Origin: Deltaproteobacteria bacterium
GTDB taxonomy: Bacteria > Myxococcota > Polyangia > Polyangiales > B10-G4
DNA length: 6,581 bases
NCBI GenBank assembly: GCA_019312705.1
Contig: JAFDCW010000256.1
Span: forward strand, 1-6,581
Direction: 5' to 3'
The notes under the pieces are model-generated. The model did no database searches, was not told the DNA's origin, and saw nothing but the letters and a program-made list of their open reading frames with translations. Positions within the stretch are counted from its first letter, which is position 1. Each line of letters begins with the position of its first letter. This document shows, one piece after another, positions 1-6,581 of the stretch. A program made the translations under genes and the position numbers.

Positions 1-2
1 AC

Positions 3-158
3 GACTGGACCAAGTTCACCTTCTTCGCTCTGGTCGCCATCGTGAGTTCCATCGGTCTCTACTTCTTCTGGTTCAAGAACCTCAAGAGCCCCGAAGAGTG
101 CAAAGCAGACGACCTCAAATACGCCGGCGACGAGAAGGTCGTCGACGTCCGCCCCTGA
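3..158 (+). CDS. C-terminal end of a membrane protein, possibly an MFS/POT-type transporter (partial)
   Basis: The frame is open from base 3 to a TGA at 156-158, giving 51 residues; the N-terminal part lies left of the window. The first 24 residues (DWTKFTFFALVAIVSSIGLY, then FFWF) read as one hydrophobic helix rich in Phe/Val/Ile. A hydrophilic tail of about 27 residues with Lys, Glu and Asp follows, ending DVRP. A last transmembrane helix plus a short charged cytoplasmic tail is how many MFS/POT peptide transporters end, but there is no family motif in this fragment. That assignment is therefore a guess, while 'membrane protein C-terminus' is well supported. The stop lies five bases from the convergent stop of the lipoprotein gene at 164, and a hairpin spans both stops. 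Confidence 0.6.
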   Translation, partial: DWTKFTFFALVAIVSSIGLYFFWFKNLKSPEECKADDLKYAGDEKVVDVRP

Positions 159-175
159 GGATCTCAGCGGGGGCG
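150..175. terminator. Stem-loop across two convergent stop codons, possible bidirectional terminator
   Basis: Arm CGCCCCTGAG (150-159), loop GAT (160-162) and arm CTCA (163-166) plus GGGGCG (170-175), with a three-base bulge GCG (167-169), make a ten-base-pair GC-rich stem. The TGA of the left membrane protein and the stop of the right lipoprotein gene both lie inside it. There is no T-run on either side, so it does not meet the classical intrinsic terminator pattern. The position between convergent genes is the main argument for a termination or 3'-end protection role. Confidence 0.35.
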
Positions 176-1123
176 TACCGTCACCGAGCTATGAGTCTCC
201 ATCGTGAGCTCGGATGCTCCACCGGAGCTCGTGGCGTGCATCGCGGATTGGAAGGCCAGGCCCACCAGCGGCGTCATGCTCGTCAGGTCGAAGACCGCCT
301 CTCCGTTGCCGCGGCCGACGTAGGTATCGAGGCGCCCTTCGGCCCCGGCCGGGAGATTGTGCAGGGGTTGGGCCTCTGCGGTCTGCTCGACGGTGATGCG
401 TAGCTGCCCGCGGGTGCCGGCGAGATCCACGAGCTCGTAGGTCACCACCTGGTCCACGTCGTGGGTGTGCAGGTCCACGGTGCGCTCGACCTGCCACCGG
501 GCCCCGATTCCTACGGGCTCCTCGGGAAAGGGGATGCTCTGGAGCGCCGAGCGGATGTTGCCGAGCATCGTCTGAGTGCGCGGAGGCACGCCCGTCGGTT
601 GTGGGCCTCGCACGCCCCGGGTGATGCCCCGGTCGTCCACCTCGAGCCACCCCTCGATACGGCCCATCTGCGCGATCTCCGCCGACAATGCGGTTGCGAG
701 CTCCTCGGGAGTCCCCTCGGGCAGGTCGAGGCCCACGTGGCGGACCTTCATCTCGTAGCGATACCGGCCGTCGGGGCGGTGGTGCACGGGCCCCATGGAG
801 ACCTCGAAGCTGATGGGTGGCGATTCGACGAAGGTGTGGTTGGCCCCCATGCCGGCGGTGACGCCGAGGACGATTACCATGTCGAAGCTCTCCCGATCCC
901 CGTCCGGGACCTGATAGCGGAGCGGCATGCGCGCCCCGACTCCGGGGCTGAGTAGCCGTGTCTCGCCGCCGACGAAATCCGAGGGGCTATCGGCTCCGGC
1001 CCCCGGCGTATTGGCCGTGAACGGGTCGGGGCTCTCGCCGCCGCCGCAGCCGGCCAAGAGGGCCAAGAGGGCCAAGAGCGCCGCGCCGATCATGGTCAAG
1101 AGCACGTGCTGTCTCGAAAACAT
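164..1123 (-). CDS. Secreted lipoprotein of unknown function (DUF6263-like)
   Basis: The protein is about 319 residues. It starts MFSRQHVLLTMIG and has a hydrophobic core made of repeated Leu-Leu-Ala, then a clear lipobox LAGC with the lipidated Cys at residue 26. Low-complexity Gly/Ser/Pro/Ala follows, and then a mainly beta-type domain to the C-terminus. Near residues 199-212 is FPEEPVGIGARW, which resembles a motif I associate with DUF6263-type lipoproteins ('PVG.GarW'); this is from memory and unconfirmed. No catalytic motif is visible. Three starts are possible: GTG 1132, ATG 1129 (overlapping the ligA TGA by one base) and ATG 1123. I choose 1123 because GGAG (1132-1135) sits eight bases before it, whereas it is too close to the other two. 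The gene follows ligA directly on the same strand and is probably cotranscribed and translationally coupled. An envelope-anchored role, likely outer or inner membrane facing the periplasm, is inferred from the lipobox only. Confidence 0.85.
   Translation of the reverse strand: MFSRQHVLLTMIGAALLALLALLAGCGGGESPDPFTANTPGAGADSPSDFVGGETRLLSPGVGARMPLRYQVPDGDRESFDMVIVLGVTAGMGANHTFVESPPISFEVSMGPVHHRPDGRYRYEMKVRHVGLDLPEGTPEELATALSAEIAQMGRIEGWLEVDDRGITRGVRGPQPTGVPPRTQTMLGNIRSALQSIPFPEEPVGIGARWQVERTVDLHTHDVDQVVTYELVDLAGTRGQLRITVEQTAEAQPLHNLPAGAEGRLDTYVGRGNGEAVFDLTSMTPLVGLAFQSAMHATSSGGASELTMETHSSVTVRPR
1053..1079 (-). repeat. Three tandem 9-bp repeats inside the lipoprotein signal peptide
   Basis: On the plus strand GCCAAGAGG occurs at 1053-1061 and 1062-1070, and GCCAAGAGC at 1071-1079. 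On the coding strand these encode the Leu-Leu-Ala repeats of the hydrophobic core just before the lipobox. The unit is a multiple of three, so gain or loss of a copy would keep the frame and change the length of the signal peptide. Confidence 0.8.
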
Positions 1124-1128
1124 TCTCA

Positions 1129-3421
<2,293 letters not shown>

Positions 3422-3685
3422 GTGAGCGAGACCATCCTGCGCAGCGATCATGCGACGGATACCAAGGACCTCAACCGGACCCGGGATCAGGCGCGCGCCC
3501 TGCGCAACCAGGGTTGGCTGCACGAGATGGTCGGCCGGGAGGCCGCGTTCCGTGAGGCCGCAGAGCTGGTCGAAAAGTGGCTGGCCACCGACGCCGGTGC
3601 GACGAAAGAGGGCGTCGCCTTTGTCGTCGAGCTCCTCGAGCAATCCGCGCAGCTCTACTCCCCGCGCATTAAGACCAAGAAGTAG
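3422..3685 (+). CDS. Small helical protein of unknown function
   Basis: The protein is 87 residues from GTG 3422 to the TAG ending at 3685. It is rich in Ala, Glu, Arg and Leu and should be almost wholly alpha-helical: about residues 15-55 hold RTRDQARALRNQGWLHEMVG and then EAAFREAAELVEKW. A second helix follows, ending in a basic tail (RIKTKK). There is no signal peptide, transmembrane segment, Cys or known motif, so it is probably cytosolic. A short coiled-coil or TPR-like helical hairpin is conceivable, but I do not recognise the family. An in-frame GTG at 3371 would add 17 residues with no ribosome site. GTG 3422 has only a weak purine stretch (GAGA) ahead, so the start is uncertain. The high-GC codon pattern of the C-terminal two thirds supports real coding. 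It sits 49 bases ahead of the lipoprotein gene, which has its own promoter, so the two need not be one operon. Confidence 0.6.
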   Translation: MSETILRSDHATDTKDLNRTRDQARALRNQGWLHEMVGREAAFREAAELVEKWLATDAGATKEGVAFVVELLEQSAQLYSPRIKTKK

Positions 3686-3700
3686 CGCGTTTACGCCGCC

Positions 3701-3728
3701 TTGAGCCTGGCCTCGCTGGAGGTATACT
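3701..3728 (+). promoter_or_regulatory. Sigma70-type promoter for the lipoprotein gene, likely leaderless
   Basis: TTGAGC (3701-3706) matches four of six bases of the -35 consensus. TATACT (3723-3728) matches five of six of the -10, and the spacer is 16 bases. The -10 ends only six bases before the ATG at 3735, so transcription would begin at or within a base or two of the start codon. A GGAGG (3718-3722) lies just ahead of the -10 and would not be in such a transcript. It could serve as a ribosome site (12-base spacing) only on a read-through message from the small gene upstream. Confidence 0.55.
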
Positions 3729-3734
3729 CGCGCC

Positions 3735-4358
3735 ATGCGCTTCGTCGTCGTCGCTCTCGCCAGTCTGCTCATGGTCGCCTGTGCCTCTACCGAGGCCGAA
3801 CCCGGCGCCGACAACCCCGAGGCGGGCCTCGCCGACGACGACGTCGGCAGCTTCGACGACTCCAAGGCGGACCTCGGCAGCATCACCTGGCTTCGCCCCG
3901 CAGAGCCAGAGACCTTCACCCTCGACGAGCCTCACCCGGCCTCCATCGACTACAGCCAGTGCTACACGGTCGACGACCCGAGCGTCGACCTGGCCATTGT
4001 CTGTGATCCGGCGATCAGCGAGGTCGAGTGGTACCGGGTCGACCCCGCCGACATCGAGGCCGCCCTCGCCGACGGTCGGGACACCCTCGTCGTGCGCTTC
4101 GGTCAGCAGTTCGAGGACGCGCCCATGCTGGTGCGCGCGTCGATCCACCGCGTCGGCGCCGACGGCGAGACCAGCCGCCTCGCATCCAGGGCTCAGCTCT
4201 TCGCGGGCGACCAGATCGACTACACCGTCGATGACGCCTCCGAGCTCTACGTCTACGTCGGCAAGGGCCGCATCCTCGTCGGCCCCTGGGACACGGGCAC
4301 CATCGACTTCGTCGTGACGCCTTCGTTCGAGGCGGCGCCGCCAGCCGCCGACGAATAG
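3735..4358 (+). CDS. Acidic secreted lipoprotein of unknown function
   Basis: The protein is 207 residues. The N-terminus MRFVVVALASLLMVACAST is a short signal peptide with a lipobox-like MVAC and Cys16 as the probable lipidation site; Met at -3 is less usual. A disordered acidic linker follows (about 17-48, with DDDVGSFDDSKAD), then a compact, probably beta-rich domain (about 50-197) and a Pro/Ala-rich end. Two further cysteines, Cys76 and Cys90, could form a disulfide in the periplasm. Near 130-195 alternating hydrophobic residues (VRASIHRV, ELYVYVG, IDFVV) suggest a beta-sandwich. No enzyme motif is seen. The acidic linker with DSKAD resembles lipoproteins I associate with Myxococcota. The ATG at 3735 is placed by its signal peptide and the promoter just ahead. 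The gene converges on the E1 beta gene with only 27 bases between stops. A function cannot be assigned. Confidence 0.88.
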   Translation: MRFVVVALASLLMVACASTEAEPGADNPEAGLADDDVGSFDDSKADLGSITWLRPAEPETFTLDEPHPASIDYSQCYTVDDPSVDLAIVCDPAISEVEWYRVDPADIEAALADGRDTLVVRFGQQFEDAPMLVRASIHRVGADGETSRLASRAQLFAGDQIDYTVDDASELYVYVGKGRILVGPWDTGTIDFVVTPSFEAAPPAADE

Positions 4359-4385
4359 TCGTCGCGATACAAGCCCTCTGGCGGC
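4337..4385. terminator. Nested inverted repeats between convergent genes, possible terminator
   Basis: An outer perfect inverted repeat GCCGCCAG (4337-4344) / CTGGCGGC (4378-4385) encloses an inner perfect hairpin CGACGA-ATAG-TCGTCG (4349-4364). The inner loop contains the TAG stop of the lipoprotein gene, and the outer right arm ends exactly before the E1 beta stop at 4386. There is no T-run, so factor-independent termination is uncertain. The convergent position suggests a shared 3' structure. Confidence 0.4.
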
Positions 4386-5591
4386 CTAGCCCGCCACGTC
4401 GCCGCCGCCGTACACCCGACCGAAGACGTCGCGGAAGTCCGTGTCGGCGTCGGCGAGGTCGAGGTGCAGGTGATCCTCGACGGAACGCGTCGGGGCGATC
4501 TTTCGTGGCGCTGCGCCCCTACCGGTGTTGTCGGATAGACCGGCGAGCTCCCGCATCGCGGTCTTCATCGAGTCCGGGGTCGGCACCGAGGCGTTTTCGA
4601 GGTTCGGCGCGAGGCCGATGCCCGGGAGGTGCTTGCCGGCGTGCAGCCGGGGCCGGGCGACGAGGTCGTCCATCAGGTCTTCGACGGCGCGGCGCATGAG
4701 GTGCTCGCCGAAGTTGGTGATCTCCGTATCCTCGTTGGCGAAGAGCACGCGGCCGGTGCGCCGGGCGCTCTCGGCAATGCCGTCCCAGTCGTAGGGGTGC
4801 AGCGAGCGCAGGTCGAGGACCTCGGCTTCGATGCCGTCGGCGGCGAGCTCTTCCGCGGCCTGCTTCGCCGCCCAGACCAGGCGGCCGTAAGTGACGACCG
4901 TGAGGTCCCGGCCCGGCCGGATGGTGCGCAGCTTGCCGAGGGGGATGCCCTCGGTCGGGGTCTCGGGCCAGTCCGGCGTCCACTCGCTGCGATCACCGAG
5001 GGGGGCGTCGATGCGGTGGCCGAGCTCCCGGGCATCGGCGGGTTCGCCGGGGATCGTGAACTCGGGGCCCTGGGCCTTGGCGCGCATGAGCGCCTTGGGC
5101 AGCAGCACCATGACCGGGTTCGGGTCTTGGATGGCGGAGATCAGGAGGCCGTAGGCGTCGAGGGGATTCGACGGCATGACGATCTTCCAGCCGGGGATGC
5201 GCGTCGCTTGGGCGTCGAAGGAGTGCGAGTGGTAGACGCTTCCGTGGATGCCGGAGCCGACCGGCGTCATGAGCACCATCGGGATGTTGTAAGCGCCGTT
5301 CGATGCCCAATGGGTATTGCCGGCGATTTTGAGCAGGTCGATGGTATTGAACGCGTAGTCGCAGAACTGAATCTCGGCGACGGGCTTCTGGCCGGCGAGG
5401 GCGAGGCCGATGGCCATGCCCACGATGCCGCGCTCGTCGAGGGGCGTATTCCACGCTGTTTCGAGGCCCTGGGTAGCGGTAAAGACGCCGCCGAGGGGCG
5501 GGCCGGCGTCTTCGCCGAAGATGTCGGTGACGCCGAGGTGCTTTTCACCGATGTGCAGCGCCATGCGCACGGCTTGAACGACTGTCGCCAT
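4386..5591 (-). CDS. 2-oxoacid dehydrogenase E1 component, beta subunit (branched-chain type)
   Basis: This is the beta half of the thiamine-diphosphate E1 enzyme that decarboxylates a 2-oxoacid and passes the acyl group to the E2 lipoyl domain, in the cytoplasm. The protein is 401 residues. The TPP-binding Pyr domain (about 1-170) has NTPLDERGIVG with Glu53, the expected N1' partner of the cofactor. It also has AEIQFCDYAFN (73-82) and GSGIHGSVYHSHS (112-124), with His121 in the usual active-site position. The AEIQF.DY and HG..YHS patterns fit branched-chain E1 better than pyruvate E1. The C-terminal transketolase-like domain runs from about 225 (LTVVTYG) to 348. Two departures: about 50 residues between LLPKALMR (163-170) and the C domain (about 172-224), and a 50-residue tail after about 350. 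The usual length is 325-345. The ATG is set by GGAGG seven bases ahead and a one-base overlap with E1 alpha. Substrate specificity is inferred. Confidence 0.93.
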   Translation of the reverse strand: MATVVQAVRMALHIGEKHLGVTDIFGEDAGPPLGGVFTATQGLETAWNTPLDERGIVGMAIGLALAGQKPVAEIQFCDYAFNTIDLLKIAGNTHWASNGAYNIPMVLMTPVGSGIHGSVYHSHSFDAQATRIPGWKIVMPSNPLDAYGLLISAIQDPNPVMVLLPKALMRAKAQGPEFTIPGEPADARELGHRIDAPLGDRSEWTPDWPETPTEGIPLGKLRTIRPGRDLTVVTYGRLVWAAKQAAEELAADGIEAEVLDLRSLHPYDWDGIAESARRTGRVLFANEDTEITNFGEHLMRRAVEDLMDDLVARPRLHAGKHLPGIGLAPNLENASVPTPDSMKTAMRELAGLSDNTGRGAAPRKIAPTRSVEDHLHLDLADADTDFRDVFGRVYGGGDVAG

Positions 5592-6581
5592 CAGCCGTCC
5601 TCCCGGGGCGACGCCCCGAGGTCGGTTGCCCCGCGGGGGTGAACCGACGTTTCGACGCCCCGGGCCGAGACGTTCTCCGTCGCGAAGACATGTTTGAAGG
5701 CGTCCTCGGGGGCGGGGTCGGGTTCGGAGCCGATGTCTCGGGCTGCGTCCTGCAGCTTGTGCCAGAGCGCATCTCGCTTTGCCTTCGACTCGTCGAGGCT
5801 GCGCAGGCCCCGGGCGTCGAGCTTCTCTTCGAGCTCTTTGAGCCCGTCGACTTCGTCCGTCACGTAGTTGGAGCCGGACGAGGAGGAGTGACCGTAGAGT
5901 CGGGACACCCGGGCTTCGAGCACGAAGGGCTTCCTCTCCTCACGCACGTAGCGCATCGCGGCTTCGAGCTCCCGGTAGCTCTCTTCGGGGTCGTTGCCGT
6001 TGATCACCTTCGTTCGGAGCCCAAAGGGCTTGCCGCGGTCGGAGACGTTCTTTTCGCCGTGCTGGGTGCCGCCGGCAGTCGAGATACCCCAGTCGTTGTT
6101 GGTGATGATGATGAGGACGGGCAGCTCCTGCTTGGGCCGCGACGACCAAACGAGGCAGGTCGCGAAGTCGCCCTCGGCCGACCCGGCGTCGCCGCCCTGG
6201 ATGACGGTGATGCCGGTGCATCCGGGCTTACGCTGCGCCATCGCCGTGCCGATGCCGATCGAGTACTGAACTTCGATGGGGCTCGACACGGGGCACATGT
6301 TCCACTCGGGCGCGGTGTAGTGACCGACGAAGTTTCGGCCGCCGCTGTGGGGGTCCGTCGCCTTCATGCGCATCTGCCGGAGGCAGTCGACCGAGTCGCC
6401 GCCCATCGCCAGGAGCGTCGCGCTCGACCGGTAGTGCAGGTGGGTGAAGTCGTAGTCGAGGCCGCGCCCCTTTTTGAGCAGCAGTCCGAGGGCCGTATTG
6501 AAGGCCTCTTCGCCGGGCCCACCGATCCAGAAGTAGCCGTGGCCTTGCTTCTGCATACGGATGAGGCGCTCTTCGAGGACT
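5591..6581 (-). CDS. 2-oxoacid dehydrogenase E1 component, alpha subunit (branched-chain type), N-terminus cut by window
   Basis: This is the alpha half of the same E1 decarboxylase. The frame is open to the right edge: codons before the Met at 6556 read V-L-E-E-R-L-I-R, which fits the family's N-terminal helix. That Met is therefore internal and the real start lies outside. Counting from it, the fragment has 321 residues. Family patterns are GGPGEEA (12-18), YRSSATLLAMG (42-52), GRNFVGHY (73-80) and SSPIEVQYSIGIGTAMA (91-107). The TPP motif GGDAGSAEGDF (121-131) leads about 20 residues on to NNDWGIST (153-160). The standard motif is GDG; here it is GDA followed by Gly. RLYGHSSSSGSNY (219-231) corresponds to the TPP-proximal loop of the family. 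The C-terminus (about 240-321) is charged and less conserved. The TGA stop shares its A with the ATG of E1 beta. Assignment as branched-chain rather than pyruvate type is likely but not proven. Confidence 0.93.
   Translation of the reverse strand, partial: VLEERLIRMQKQGHGYFWIGGPGEEAFNTALGLLLKKGRGLDYDFTHLHYRSSATLLAMGGDSVDCLRQMRMKATDPHSGGRNFVGHYTAPEWNMCPVSSPIEVQYSIGIGTAMAQRKPGCTGITVIQGGDAGSAEGDFATCLVWSSRPKQELPVLIIITNNDWGISTAGGTQHGEKNVSDRGKPFGLRTKVINGNDPEESYRELEAAMRYVREERKPFVLEARVSRLYGHSSSSGSNYVTDEVDGLKELEEKLDARGLRSLDESKAKRDALWHKLQDAARDIGSEPDPAPEDAFKHVFATENVSARGVETSVHPRGATDLGASPREDG
5599..5603 (-). promoter_or_regulatory. Shine-Dalgarno of E1 beta, abutted by a hairpin
   Basis: The minus strand reads GGAGG seven bases before the E1 beta ATG at 5591, inside the end of the E1 alpha gene. 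Directly upstream, CGGGGC-GTC-GCCCCG (5604-5618 on the plus strand) forms a perfect six-pair hairpin whose last base touches GGAGG. A palindrome CCCCGCGGGG (5629-5638) lies 11 bases further upstream. The arrangement could tune how much E1 beta is made relative to E1 alpha, which is an inference. Confidence 0.65.

Noticed and set aside
4629..5642. Long plus-strand open frame opposite E1 beta
   Set aside because: It is the mirror of a well-supported E1 beta gene, explained by GC-rich codon bias, with no recognisable domain or start signal.
5591..6556. ATG at 6556 as the start of E1 alpha
   Set aside because: The frame continues upstream to the window edge with residues that fit the family's N-terminal helix, and family members have more sequence before GGPGEEA. 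The gene is therefore treated as partial.

Overview
This is a high-GC window with C/G-rich third codon positions. It carries two secreted lipoproteins of unknown function and a branched-chain-type 2-oxoacid dehydrogenase E1 pair. The acidic stretch just after the lipoprotein cysteine (containing DDSKAD) resembles exported proteins I associate with Myxococcota. Myxococcota (former Deltaproteobacteria) is therefore my best guess. It is an inference from style and was not tested by a search.

Layout. The left edge (3-158, +) is the last 51 residues of a membrane protein, possibly an MFS/POT-type transporter. It converges on a minus-strand pair, a lipoprotein (164-1123) and the NAD+-dependent DNA ligase ligA (1129-3222). 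The ligase is transcribed first and the lipoprotein start lies at or next to the ligase stop. A 199-bp divergent intergenic region (3223-3421) with small hairpins follows. Then come two plus-strand genes: an 87-residue helical protein of unknown function and an acidic lipoprotein (3735-4358). The lipoprotein has a good sigma70-like promoter placed so close to its ATG that a leaderless mRNA is likely. These genes converge on a second minus-strand operon running in from the right edge. It encodes the E1 alpha (5591-6581, truncated at its N-terminus by the window) and E1 beta (4386-5591) subunits of a thiamine-diphosphate 2-oxoacid dehydrogenase, most like the branched-chain enzyme.

How the genes work together. 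The E1 alpha/beta pair is the one clear functional unit: the two subunits form a single decarboxylase and are coupled by a one-base TGATG overlap. No E2 or E3 gene lies downstream, so these must be upstream of the window or elsewhere. LigA is the replicative/repair ligase, but several positions that are near-invariant in the family differ here. Nothing in the window looks like a mobile element, CRISPR array, phage or defence island. The points most worth a second look are the divergent ligase, the enlarged E1 beta with an altered TPP motif in E1 alpha, the hairpin abutting the E1 beta Shine-Dalgarno, and the likely leaderless lipoprotein gene.
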